Source of the DNA: Streptomyces griseicoloratus
GTDB lineage: Bacteria > Actinomycetota > Actinomycetes > Streptomycetales > Streptomycetaceae
Assembly (NCBI RefSeq): GCF_014534645.1
Contig: NZ_JACVQF010000231.1
Location: 34,205-98,204 of the forward strand
Reading direction: 5' to 3'
Length of the DNA stretch: 64,000 bases
Numbering within the stretch: the first letter of the stretch is position 1; the number at the start of each line of letters is the position of its first letter. Shown one piece after another: positions 32,942 to 41,293 of this stretch. The position numbers and the translations under genes are program-made. Below the pieces are notes generated by a model. That model was not told where the DNA came from. It made no database searches and saw nothing but the letters and a program-made list of their open reading frames with translations.

Positions 32942-33583
32942 ATGCGAGTGAGGCGATGTGTGAGCGCGTGTACGTGGGTGGCGTTGCTGCTGACCCTTTC
33001 CCTGGCCCTGGCCGTGCCGAGTCCTGCGCCGCCGCCGGTGCCGGCGTCCGCGGTGGCCCCGGCACCGCGGGCTCCGGATCCCGCGGTGCCGGCCGTGGCC
33101 CGTGGCTGGCCGGTCGGCACCGGGCCGGCGGTGCTGCGCGGCTGGGAGCCCCCGAGTACGCCGTACGGCCCGGGGCACCGGGGCGTGGACCTCGCGGCAC
33201 CGCCCGGCGCGCCGGTACGGGCCGTGGCACCCGGACGGGTGTCGTTCGCGGGCCGGGTCGCGGGCAAGGGGGTGGTCTCGGTGGAACTGACGGGCACGGG
33301 CGACCCGCCTCTGCGGACGACGTTCGAGCCTGTCCGCGCGTCGGTGAAGAAGGGCCGGAGGGTGGCGGCGGGCGACGTGCTCGGCACAGTGGAGGCCACA
33401 GCGGCGGGGACCCACTGCACGGCCCCCTGCCTGCACTGGGGGCTCCTGAGAGGCGACGTCTACCTGAACCCGCTGTCACTGCTCCCGACGTGGCTGCTCA
33501 ACGGCGGCCCGGCGAGACTGCTGCCGGTCCTGGGAGTACCCCTGCCGGGCGCCACGGGCCACCAGGCCTCCCCCGGTACGTGA
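32942..33583 (+). CDS. Secreted LytM (M23) domain protein, catalytically degenerate
   Basis: A 213-residue exported protein: signal peptide (VALLLTLSLALAVPSPA), a Pro/Ala linker, then an M23 fold from about residue 65. The zinc ligands His79 and Asp83 (HRGVD) and His165 (LHWG) are kept. However, the catalytic His of the HxH motif is Cys163, and the usual YAHL segment is replaced by TTFEPV. With both general-base histidines gone, peptidoglycan cleavage is unlikely. It may be an activator, like EnvC or NlpD. It diverges from rpsB. ATG 32942 has no strong RBS. Confidence 0.82.
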   Translation: MRVRRCVSACTWVALLLTLSLALAVPSPAPPPVPASAVAPAPRAPDPAVPAVARGWPVGTGPAVLRGWEPPSTPYGPGHRGVDLAAPPGAPVRAVAPGRVSFAGRVAGKGVVSVELTGTGDPPLRTTFEPVRASVKKGRRVAAGDVLGTVEATAAGTHCTAPCLHWGLLRGDVYLNPLSLLPTWLLNGGPARLLPVLGVPLPGATGHQASPGT

Positions 33584-34078
33584 ACCGTCGGCGAAGCCGC
33601 CGGGGCGAACCGCCGGGCGGGCAGCCGCGGCGGATGGGCGCGGGCGGATGGGCTCGGGCGGGTGCCGGGGCCGAGAGTGCGCGGAGCCGCCCGCTGCGGG
33701 CGGGCACCGGGCTGCGCCGCACAGGCGCGCGCCGAACTGACGACAGGCGGTGGTCGGCCTACACCGCACAGGCGCACGCCGAACTGCCGAGAGGCGGTAG
33801 TCGGGCTGCGCCACACAGGCGCACGCCGAACTGACGACAGGCGGTGGTCGGCCTGCACCGCACAGGCGGGTGCCGAACTGACGAGGGGCGGTGGTCGGCC
33901 TACGTCGCACAGGCGGGTGTCGCACGGCGCGGGCAGGCAGACGCCGGGCCCCCGTTTCGGGGACGCGCCAGCGGCGTCGGGGGGACGCGTCCGCGGCGTC
34001 GGGGGGGGCGGCGCGCTGCCGGGGCGGCCGCGCCGAGTGTGGGGCCGGTGCCGGACAGCGCGGCCGGCCTCGGCGCCG
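33584..34078. other. 495-bp non-coding gap rich in direct repeats
   Basis: It lies between two convergent genes. It contains the 47-bp tandem array (33684-33918) and, further on, a 22-bp direct repeat GGACGCG..GCGTCGGGG at 33961-33982 and 33983-34004. Reading frames crossing it simply reflect the repeats and have no RBS. No RNA gene was recognised. Confidence 0.7.
33684..33918. repeat. 47-bp tandem repeat array, about five units
   Basis: The landmark GCCGAACTG recurs at 33731, 33778, 33825 and 33872, always 47 bp apart, followed by GGCGGTGGTCGG, then CACAGGCG. The four full units (33731-33918) differ at few positions; the unit before (33684-33730) is degenerate. The period is not a multiple of three, so it is not a coding repeat. 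Confidence 0.9.
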
Positions 34079-34660
34079 TCAGCCCCGTACGCCCCGCAGC
34101 ACCATGTGCACCGCCGCCTCCGTGACGGCGTCCGGCTCCTCCGCCGCACCCAGCTCGATCCGCCGCACGGCCGCGTCCACGACCCCCTGCAGCAGCATCG
34201 CCGCCAGCCGCGGCTGCTCGTGCCCCATCTCCCCCAGCGCCTCGACGATCATCGCGACCAGCCCGCCGTGCGCCGCCCGGATCTTCTCCCGGGCACCGGC
34301 GTCCAGCTCGCTCGCGGAAATGGCCACGACGGCACGGTGGCGCCGGTCCCCGACCAGCTCCAACTGCTTGCGCACATACGCCTCGACCTTGGCCTCCGGA
34401 CCGTCGACCGCGGCCATCGCCGTCTCGACCTCCGCCGCCCAGACCGGGAAGTCGACCGCGCACAGCTCCTCGACGACCGCCGCCCGCGACCGGAAGTACT
34501 CGTACACCGACGAACGGGCGAGGCCCGTCCGCTCGGCCAGGGCGGGGAAGGTCAGTGCCTCCGTCCCGCCCTCGGACAGCAGGGAGCGTGCCGCGTCCAG
34601 CAGGGCGGCACGCTGCATCGACCGGTGCTCGGCCACAGAGGCCGCTCGAATCCTTGGCAC
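34079..34660 (-). CDS. TetR family transcriptional regulator
   Basis: 193 residues. The N-terminal helix-turn-helix is typical: RAALLDAARSLLSEGGTEALTFPALAERTGLARSSVYEYFRSRAAVVEE (in parts, residues about 17-65). The rest is the all-helical ligand and dimer domain. GTG 34660 has only a weak AAGTGG. It lies 61 bp downstream of whiG in the same direction, so it could be cotranscribed. Its targets are unknown. The strong HTH and normal length suggest a working repressor. Confidence 0.88.
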   Translation of the reverse strand: MPRIRAASVAEHRSMQRAALLDAARSLLSEGGTEALTFPALAERTGLARSSVYEYFRSRAAVVEELCAVDFPVWAAEVETAMAAVDGPEAKVEAYVRKQLELVGDRRHRAVVAISASELDAGAREKIRAAHGGLVAMIVEALGEMGHEQPRLAAMLLQGVVDAAVRRIELGAAEEPDAVTEAAVHMVLRGVRG

Positions 34661-34721
34661 GTCACCACTTTACGGACGTGCCACGGCGGACGGGAGTCAC
34701 TCACCTCACCACGTGGCCGGG

Positions 34722-35564
34722 TCAGCGGCCGAAACCGGCCAGCTTCGCCCGCAACTGCAGCACGGACTTGGTGTGGATCTGGCTGACCCGGCTCTCCGTC
34801 ACCCCCAGCACGTTCCCGATCTCGGCCAGCGTCAGCCCCTCGTAGTAGTACAGCGTGACGACGGTCTTCTCCCGGTCGGGCAGCGTGTTGATCGCCCGGG
34901 CCAGGAACCGGCGCAGCTCCCGGTCCTCGGCGACCTCCACCGGGTTGTCGGCGGCGGTGTCCTCCAGCGTGTCCATGAGGCTCAGCCGGTCCCCGCCGTC
35001 GCCCCCGACATGCAGCAGCTCCTCCAGCGCCACCACGTTGGCCAGCGACAACTGGCTGAAGACCGCGTGGAGTTCCTCCACCGTGATCCCCATCTCGACG
35101 GCCACCTCGCTCTCCGAGGGGGTGCGCCGCAGCCGCGCCTCCAGCGTGGCGTACGCCCGCTCCACGTTCCGGGCCTTCTGCCGTACCGACCGCGGAATCC
35201 AGTCGAGTGCCCGCAGCTCGTCGATCATGGCGCCCCGGATCCGGGTGATCGCGTACGTCTCGAACTTGATCTCCCGGTCGACGTCGAACTTCTCGATCGC
35301 GTCGATCAGCCCGAACACCCCGGAGGAGACGAAGTCCGCCTGCTCGACGTTGGGCGGCAGTCCCACGCTCACCCGGCCCGCCACGTACTTCACGAGGGGC
35401 GAGTAGTGCAGGATCAGCTGCTCCCGCAGCCGCTCGTCCCCCGTCGCCTTGTACGACCGCCACAGCTCGTCGAGCGTCGAGGGAGCGGGCGGTCGCGCGC
35501 TGCCACCGTCCCGGGCGGCTGGGGGGAGCGCCGCCCGGTCGGACCCGGAGGTGTGCTGGGGCAT
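34722..35564 (-). CDS. whiG: RNA polymerase sigma factor WhiG
   Basis: A 280-residue sigma factor of the FliA/WhiG group. Region 2 ([38 protein letters not shown], in parts) binds core and the -10. Region 3 includes [20 protein letters not shown]. Region 4 ([40 protein letters not shown], in parts) binds the -35. It directs early sporulation genes in aerial hyphae of Streptomyces. ATG 35564 gives the exact length expected for WhiG. This gene is among the strongest pointers to genus. Confidence 0.96.
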   Translation of the reverse strand: MPQHTSGSDRAALPPAARDGGSARPPAPSTLDELWRSYKATGDERLREQLILHYSPLVKYVAGRVSVGLPPNVEQADFVSSGVFGLIDAIEKFDVDREIKFETYAITRIRGAMIDELRALDWIPRSVRQKARNVERAYATLEARLRRTPSESEVAVEMGITVEELHAVFSQLSLANVVALEELLHVGGDGGDRLSLMDTLEDTAADNPVEVAEDRELRRFLARAINTLPDREKTVVTLYYYEGLTLAEIGNVLGVTESRVSQIHTKSVLQLRAKLAGFGR

Positions 35565-35840
35565 TCGTCGCCTAGTGCCGTTCTGCCGTGATGTGGGTTG
35601 CCTGGGTGAAGGCCGCCGGTCTGCTGTCTGGTTGGTGCCTGTCTGCGTGGGGGTCCTCGTGAGCGTAGCGTGACTGGGCTGTCGCGGTGCGCGAAGAGCG
35701 GAGCGGGGGCCGTACGCAGATACGTTCCGCTGGCTGCTCCACAAGGGGGACGGTGACCGCCCGGAGTGATCACCCGAATACCCCAACTGCGGGAATTCCC
35801 AAGGGTGTCGGGGTTCCCCCGGACGGCCGAACACTCACCG

Positions 35841-37367
35841 TCAGCGCGGGCTCCGTCCGCCGCGGACAGAGATCATCGCCTGGCGTGTCAACTTCCAGCC
35901 ATCGCCATGTCGTTCGACATAACCAAGTGCTCGAAGCTCGTACAGCCTCGCGATCGCGTCGTCCGGCGTGGTCTGGGCACGACGTGCGACCTCGGCCGCC
36001 GCCGCATCGCCTCGCGCCGGGAGCGCGGCCAGTACGTGCCGGGTACGGGATTCCAGCAGGTCGGTGGGGAGCACCGGCCCGCGCCGGTCGGGGGCCAGCT
36101 CTCCCATGTCTCCGACCAGCTCGACGACCTCGTCGGCGTCGGTGACGAGCACGGCGTCGCCGCGCAGCAGCTGGTGCACGCCCGCCGACAGCCCGCTGGT
36201 GGCCGGTCCGGGGACGCCCATCGTGTGCCGGCCCAGGCGCTGCGCCGCCCGCGCCGTGACCAGCGAGCCGCTGCGGTGGGCGGCCTCGACGACCACGGTG
36301 CCCCGGGTGAGGGCGGCGATCACCCGGTTGCGCAGGATGAATCTGCTCGGCGTCGGATGGTCGCCCGGCGGCAGCTCGCCGACGACCAGTCCCTGGGCCG
36401 CGATCCTGTTGATCAGCTCTGTGTGCCCGCGCGGGTAGGGACGGTCGACGCCGCAGGCGAGGACGGCGGCGGTGGCACCGCCCGCGCCGAGGGCGCCCCG
36501 GTGCGCGGCGCCGTCGACGCCGTAGGCTCCGCCGGAGACCACCACCCAGCCGCGTTCGGCGAGACCGGCGGCGAGTGTGGCCGCCATGTGGGCGCCGTAC
36601 TCCGTGCAGGCGCGGGCGCCGACGACGGCCACCGACCTCAGCGCCCACATCCTCAGGTTGGGCCGGCCGCGTACCCACAGCCCCAGGGGCCGCGCGTCCC
36701 CGAGGTCGTCGAGCTGCCCCGGCCATTCGGCCGCGCCGGGGACCACGAACCGCACCCCCGCCGCGTGTGCGGCCGCGAGGTCCCGGTGCGGCTCGGCCCG
36801 GGCGGCCCGCGCCCGCAGTCCCGCCCACCGCTGCTCGCTCACGCCCGGCAGGGCGCGCCCGCCCTCCCGCAGCCTGCGCACCACGTCCCGGACGCCGCGC
36901 TCGCGCACCCACCGGCCGCCGACCTCGTCACCGGGCTCGATGACACGGCTGAGAAAGACCCGCCCCAGCAACTCGTCCTCCACATCACCATCCCTGGCCA
37001 CGCCACCCCCGCACTGATCACCGCCCCAGGTCGTGCCGTCCCCACTGTCATGACCGCCACACGTCACGCCACCTCCGCACTCATCACCGCCCCAGGTCAC
37101 GCCGCCACCTCCGCACTCATCACCGCCCCAGGTCGCGTCGCCCTCCCGGGGCACATCGCCGCTCCCGGGCGCGACAGCAGCCCCGGGTGTGCCATCACTC
37201 CCGAGTGCGGCAGCACCCCCCAGCGCGCCACCACCCCTGAGTGCGGCACCAACCCCCGGCGCGCCACCACCCCCAAGTGCGGCACCAACCCCCAGCGCGC
37301 CATCACCCGTGCCCGCGGTGGCAGCCCCGGTCATGCCGTCGCCCCCGGCCGGATCATCGCCCCGCAT
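35841..37367 (-). CDS. dprA: DNA processing protein DprA with long repetitive N-terminus
   Basis: 508 residues. The Rossmann-like DprA/Smf domain is complete: SVAVVGARACTEYGAHMA, VVSGGAYGVDGAAHRGAL, ACGVDRPYPRGH, SRFILRNRVIAAL, then a winged-helix end. DprA binds single-stranded DNA and loads RecA during uptake or repair. ATG 37367 overlaps the comM TGA, and GTG 37370 is in frame just before it, so a start here is supported by coupling. The first 125 residues are Gly/Ala-rich with two repeat blocks: four 12-residue units (25-72) and four 11-12-residue WGGDECGGG-like units (79-122). This extension is unusual; an internal start near 37000 cannot be excluded. Confidence 0.88.
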   Translation of the reverse strand: MRGDDPAGGDGMTGAATAGTGDGALGVGAALGGGGAPGVGAALRGGGALGGAAALGSDGTPGAAVAPGSGDVPREGDATWGGDECGGGGVTWGGDECGGGVTCGGHDSGDGTTWGGDQCGGGVARDGDVEDELLGRVFLSRVIEPGDEVGGRWVRERGVRDVVRRLREGGRALPGVSEQRWAGLRARAARAEPHRDLAAAHAAGVRFVVPGAAEWPGQLDDLGDARPLGLWVRGRPNLRMWALRSVAVVGARACTEYGAHMAATLAAGLAERGWVVVSGGAYGVDGAAHRGALGAGGATAAVLACGVDRPYPRGHTELINRIAAQGLVVGELPPGDHPTPSRFILRNRVIAALTRGTVVVEAAHRSGSLVTARAAQRLGRHTMGVPGPATSGLSAGVHQLLRGDAVLVTDADEVVELVGDMGELAPDRRGPVLPTDLLESRTRHVLAALPARGDAAAAEVARRAQTTPDDAIARLYELRALGYVERHGDGWKLTRQAMISVRGGRSPR

Positions 37368-38992
37368 CACGTCAGCGCCCCGATGGCCATGGGGACGCCC
37401 CGTGGGACCCCGGTGCGCAGCTGGAGTGCCAGGGCGACGTCCGTCGCGTCGGGCCGGGCGTGGCCGACGAGGTCCGCCACGGTCCAGGCGACGCGCAGGA
37501 CACGGTCGAGGCCGCGCGCGGTGAGGACGCCCCGTTCGAGGCTGCGCTCGGCCTCGTCCAGCGCTCCGGGCGCCGCGTACCAGCGGCTGCGCAGCTCGCG
37601 TCCGGGCACCTCGCTGTTGGAGCGCCAGGGCGTGCCGGCCAGCCGGGTGGCGGCACGCTCCCGGGCCGCCCGCACCCGGTCGGCGACCGTCGCGGTGCTC
37701 TCCCCCCGGGCGGCGTCCACGGCCAGCTCGCTACGGGTGACGCGGTCCACCTCGACCCGGAGGTCGACCCGGTCGAGCAGCGGGCCGGACAGCCTGGCCT
37801 GGTAGCGGCGGATCGCCGAGGGCGGGCACTCGCACAGGTCGTCCTTCTGCGAGAAGCGCCCGCAGGGGCAGGGGTTGGCGGCGAGCACCATCAGGAACCT
37901 GGCCGGGAACCGCACGACGCCCGCGCTGCGCGCGATGACGACGTGCCCGGCCTCCAGCGGCTGGCGCAGGGCGTCCAGGGCGTGGCTGCTGAACTCGGGG
38001 GTCTCGTCCAGGAACAGGACACCGCGGTGCGCGAGCGACACGGCTCCGGGCCGGGCGACGCCGGGGCCGCCGCCGACGAGGGCCTGCATCGTGGCGGAGT
38101 GGTGCGGCGCGCAGTAGGGGGCCACGTCGATCAGGGGTTTGCCCGGCGGCAGCAGTCCGGCCACCGAGTGGACCGCGGTGACCTCCAGCGACTCCGCCCG
38201 GCCGAGCCGGGGCAGGATGGCGGGCAGCCGCTCGGCGAGCATCGTCTTGCCCGCGCCGGGCGGCCCCTCCAGGAACAGATGGTGTCCGCCGGCCGCGGCC
38301 ACCTCCACGGCCGTGCGTGCCGAGCGCTGGCCCACGACGTCGGCGAGGTCATGGCCGTGGTCGTGCTGGGCCGCGCCCGTGCTGTGCATGCCGGTGGCCG
38401 CACCCGTGCCGGGCACGCGCAGGCCGGCCAGCAGCGGGTCGGGGCGGCCCTGCTGGTCGGGTTCCTCCTCGGGCACGGGCTCGTCGGCGAGGACGGCGAT
38501 GAGCTGGCGCAGGCTGCGGACGCCCAGCACCGACACACCGGGCACCAGGGACGCTTCGGCGGCGGCGCACTCCGGTACCACCACCTGCTCGTAGCCGGCG
38601 TCCGCGGCCGCGAGCACCGCCGGCAGGATGCCCCGCACCGGCCGGACGCGCCCGTCCAGCCCCAGCTCCCCGATCATCACGATGTCGGCGAGCACCCGGG
38701 GGTCGATCCGCTCGGCGGCCCCGAGCACCGCGGCGGCGACGGCGAGGTCGAAGCCGCTGCCGCTCTTGGGCACCGAGGCCGGGCTGAGCCCGACCGTCAG
38801 CTTCTTCTGCGGCCACTCCGCACCCGAGTTCACCACCGCGGCCCGCACCCGGTCCCGGCTCTCCGTCAGGCTCTTGTCCGGCAGTCCCACCAGCGTGAAC
38901 GCCGCCACGCCCGGTTCGAGGTCGGCCTGCACCTCGACGACCACGCCCTCGACGCCGACCAGCGCCACCGAGCACGTACGCGCGAACCCCAT
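37367..38992 (-). CDS. comM: YifB/ComM Mg-chelatase-like AAA+ ATPase
   Basis: 541 residues. An N-terminal LonC-like domain (VALVGVEGVVVEVQADLEPG, KKLTVGLSPASVPKSGSGFDLA, in parts) is followed by a chelatase-type AAA+ module: Walker A GPPGAGKT, Walker B GVLFLDE, and a zinc-like cluster NPCPCGRFSQKDDLCECP. ComM helicases extend heteroduplex during transformation. A His-rich QHDHGHDLADVVGQ precedes the ATPase. Both ends overlap neighbours by ATGA (yraN upstream, dprA downstream), forming a yraN-comM-dprA operon. Confidence 0.93.
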   Translation of the reverse strand: MGFARTCSVALVGVEGVVVEVQADLEPGVAAFTLVGLPDKSLTESRDRVRAAVVNSGAEWPQKKLTVGLSPASVPKSGSGFDLAVAAAVLGAAERIDPRVLADIVMIGELGLDGRVRPVRGILPAVLAAADAGYEQVVVPECAAAEASLVPGVSVLGVRSLRQLIAVLADEPVPEEEPDQQGRPDPLLAGLRVPGTGAATGMHSTGAAQHDHGHDLADVVGQRSARTAVEVAAAGGHHLFLEGPPGAGKTMLAERLPAILPRLGRAESLEVTAVHSVAGLLPPGKPLIDVAPYCAPHHSATMQALVGGGPGVARPGAVSLAHRGVLFLDETPEFSSHALDALRQPLEAGHVVIARSAGVVRFPARFLMVLAANPCPCGRFSQKDDLCECPPSAIRRYQARLSGPLLDRVDLRVEVDRVTRSELAVDAARGESTATVADRVRAARERAATRLAGTPWRSNSEVPGRELRSRWYAAPGALDEAERSLERGVLTARGLDRVLRVAWTVADLVGHARPDATDVALALQLRTGVPRGVPMAIGALT

Positions 38993-39354
38993 CACGCCAC
39001 CCCCCGCGCGTGCTCGACGACCGGTCCGCCGCGCCGTGGGAGGAGCACGCCGATCAGGTCGATGCGCACGCCCCCGGGCGGGGCTCCTCCGTGGGTCTCG
39101 ATCCACCGTTCGGCGAGACGGCGCAGGCGCTGCGCCTTCTCGGGGGTCACGGCGGCCATCGGATGCTCGAAGCGGCCCTCCCTGCGGGTCTTCACCTCAC
39201 AGACGACCAGCGTGTCCCCGTCCCGGGCGACGATGTCGATCTCGCCGGTCCTGCCGCAGCGCCAGTTGCGCTCCAGGACCGTCATCCCGGCCTCTGTCAG
39301 CCGGCGGGCGGCGAGCGTCTCGCCGTACCTGCCCATCGCACCGCGTGCGTTCAT
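38992..39354 (-). CDS. UPF0102 (YraN) endonuclease-like protein
   Basis: A 120-residue protein of the UPF0102 family. The restriction-endonuclease-like core is seen as [28 protein letters not shown], giving the Glu/Asp...Glu-x-Lys catalytic pattern. It is conserved next to comM and dprA in most actinobacteria, and its biochemical role is not established. ATG 39354 is preferred; the stop overlaps comM by ATGA. Confidence 0.92.
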   Translation of the reverse strand: MNARGAMGRYGETLAARRLTEAGMTVLERNWRCGRTGEIDIVARDGDTLVVCEVKTRREGRFEHPMAAVTPEKAQRLRRLAERWIETHGGAPPGGVRIDLIGVLLPRRGGPVVEHARGVA

Positions 39355-39482
39355 GTCGGCACCACCTCCGGCGCCAACGATGAGGGCGGCTCACCGAGCT
39401 GTTGGATCTTGGTGGACGCTCATCCGGATGTGGAAATTCTCGTCACCCGTGTGGGGGAACGACCCCTGTGGGTGACCGGCCG

Positions 39483-39791
39483 TCACCCGCCGGGCAGCTC
39501 CAGGTCGCTCTTGTTCAGCTCCTCGATGTTCACGTCCTTGAACGTCAACACCCGAACTTGCTTCACGAAGCGCGCCGGGCGGTACATGTCCCACACCCAG
39601 GCGTCGGCCATGGAGACCTCGAAGAACACTTCGCCCTGGACCGAGTGCACCTGCATCTCGTAGTCGTTGGTGAGGTAGAAACGCCGCTCGGTCTCGATCA
39701 CGTATTTGAACAGACCGACGACATCTCGGTACTCCCGGTAGAGCTTGAGCTCCATCTCGGTCTCGTACTTCTCGAGGTCCTCGGCGCTCAT
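39483..39791 (-). CDS. DUF2469 conserved actinobacterial protein
   Basis: A 102-residue acidic protein beginning MSAEDLEKYETEMELKLYREYRD (in parts), with aromatic-rich RRFYLTNDYEMQV and MADAWVWDMYRPARF blocks. It is almost invariant among actinobacteria (known from family DUF2469), but the function is unknown. It has no signal or membrane segment. ATG 39791 has AAGGGG. A small GGGTGAC/GTCACCC hairpin (39470-39488) overlaps its stop codon. Confidence 0.92.
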   Translation of the reverse strand: MSAEDLEKYETEMELKLYREYRDVVGLFKYVIETERRFYLTNDYEMQVHSVQGEVFFEVSMADAWVWDMYRPARFVKQVRVLTFKDVNIEELNKSDLELPGG

Positions 39792-39847
39792 GGCATGTTC
39801 CCCTTCAGCCGTGCGGTCCCACCATTGTGCTCCAGTCCCGCGAACCC

Positions 39848-40393
39848 CTAGACGATTTCCGTGTCCAGGGTCACCGGCCCGGCCGGGGGGCCTTCGACGA
39901 GCAGCGTGCGCAGCAGCTCGGCGAGTCTGGTCGGATACACCGTCTCATGTGCCCGGCTCAGTTCCTGGCACGTCCACCAGCGCGCTCCGGCGACACTGCG
40001 CCGCTCCAGCTCGGTCAGGCCCACGGCCTCGGTCGCGGTCTGGCTGGTGCGGGCCAGGTAGTACCACTCGTCCTGGTCCCAGCGGCGGCCCGCGAACGGG
40101 AAGGAACACCTCCGCCGCCACAGCACGGGACCGAGCTCGACCTCGGTGATGCCGGTCTCCTCCACGAGTTCCCGCAGGGCGGCCTCCTCACGGGTCTCGT
40201 CGCCCTCCACGCCGCCGCCCGGCGTGAACCACCAGTCGTCGGACGGATCGTCCGGTTCGTGGCCGTGCAGCAGCAGGATGCGGTCCTCGGGGTCCAGCAG
40301 CACGACCCGGGCGACCCGGCGCAGCCCGCCCTGGTAGGTGTCCTGGCCCGCCTCGTGGGTGTCCTGCCCCGCGTTCGTCGCCTCAGCGGGCAC
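39848..40393 (-). CDS. Nudix hydrolase
   Basis: About 181 residues. The Nudix box GGGVEGDETREEAALRELVEETGI (in parts) fits GX5EX7REUXEEXGU exactly. The preceding RVVLLDPEDRILLLHGHEPD and following DEWYYLAR are typical. The likely role is pyrophosphohydrolysis of a nucleoside diphosphate derivative; the substrate is unknown. GTG 40393 with GGGAGGGA at 9 nt overlaps the end of sipZ by 11 nt, so it belongs to the sipZ operon. Confidence 0.88.
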   Translation of the reverse strand: MPAEATNAGQDTHEAGQDTYQGGLRRVARVVLLDPEDRILLLHGHEPDDPSDDWWFTPGGGVEGDETREEAALRELVEETGITEVELGPVLWRRRCSFPFAGRRWDQDEWYYLARTSQTATEAVGLTELERRSVAGARWWTCQELSRAHETVYPTRLAELLRTLLVEGPPAGPVTLDTEIV

Positions 40394-41159
40394 CGGCGGG
40401 CTCCCTCCCGGTCCGGGCGCGGGAGGCCGCGGCCCGCTTGGCCACCGGTCCGTACGCGGCGCCACCGAGGATCAGCACGGCCCCGGCGATCACCAGCGCG
40501 ACGACGGTCCGCAGCGGGCCGGGCGAGGAGAGGCCGCCGAGCGTCTCGAACCCGGTGGGACGCTCCAGCATGCCGTTCATGGGCCACACGACGGCGTCGA
40601 CCCGGGCGTCCACGGCCCCGCGCGACACGGTGCCGCCGGCCGCGTCGGTGAGGTGGGCGGTGGAGTCCACCGAGGTGCCGCGCTCGTCGCCGAGCAGGAA
40701 CAGGCGGCCTTCGGGCACGGTCACGGTGGGGAAGTTGCCGTTCTCGGCGGGTGTGCCGGCGGGCAGGTACGGCTCGTCGATCACCTTGCCGTTGACCTTC
40801 AGCTTGCCGTTCTGGCAGCAGGAGACGGTGTCGCCGCCGACCGCGACCACGCGCTTGACCATCGGCGCGTTGGCCCAGGTGGCGTCCTTGAAGACGACGA
40901 CGTCGCCGCGCCGGACGTCGGCGCCGTCGATGCGCTCGGCCAGCACCCGGTCACCGGCGTCGATCGTCGGCGTCATCGAACTGGTCGGCACCGTGTACGG
41001 CCGGTACACCACCGCCCCCCAGGCGAAACCCCCGAGGAACAGCACCAGGCCCAGCGCCACGGCCAGGCCGGACAGCCGCTGTCCGGTACGGCCGCCCACC
41101 GGGCCCCTGCTCACGCCACCGCCGAGCGGGGCCGTACGTGTCGTGCTCTCGCCACCCAT
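40383..41159 (-). CDS. sipZ: Type I signal peptidase SipZ
   Basis: A 258-residue membrane protease. An N-terminal anchor (LSGLAVALGLVLFLGGFAWGAVV) precedes catalytic Ser in VPTSSMTPTI and Lys in MVKRVVAVGGD, with the LFLLGDERGTSVDS box E. A second membrane helix is at the C-terminus (TVVALVIAGAVLILGGAAYG). It removes signal peptides of exported proteins. Four such genes in a row, W-X-Y-Z, are known from S. lividans. It begins 134 bp after sipY and overlaps the Nudix gene. Confidence 0.93.
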   Translation of the reverse strand: MGGESTTRTAPLGGGVSRGPVGGRTGQRLSGLAVALGLVLFLGGFAWGAVVYRPYTVPTSSMTPTIDAGDRVLAERIDGADVRRGDVVVFKDATWANAPMVKRVVAVGGDTVSCCQNGKLKVNGKVIDEPYLPAGTPAENGNFPTVTVPEGRLFLLGDERGTSVDSTAHLTDAAGGTVSRGAVDARVDAVVWPMNGMLERPTGFETLGGLSSPGPLRTVVALVIAGAVLILGGAAYGPVAKRAAASRARTGREPAGAR

Positions 41160-41293
41160 GGGTCCGCACCCTACCGGGCGGTACCCGAACGGGTCAGCCC
41201 TTGCCGACGCCCGGGATCAGGGGCAACGGACGTACGTCCCGGGGCGGCCCGGCCGTACGCTCCGGGGCGGCTCGGCGGGTCCCCGGGGCCGGC

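Noticed and set aside
33460-34149. A 229-codon minus-strand frame across the 47-bp repeats
   Set aside because: It has no RBS, its repeated peptide simply mirrors the DNA repeats, and it overlaps the TetR gene in another frame.
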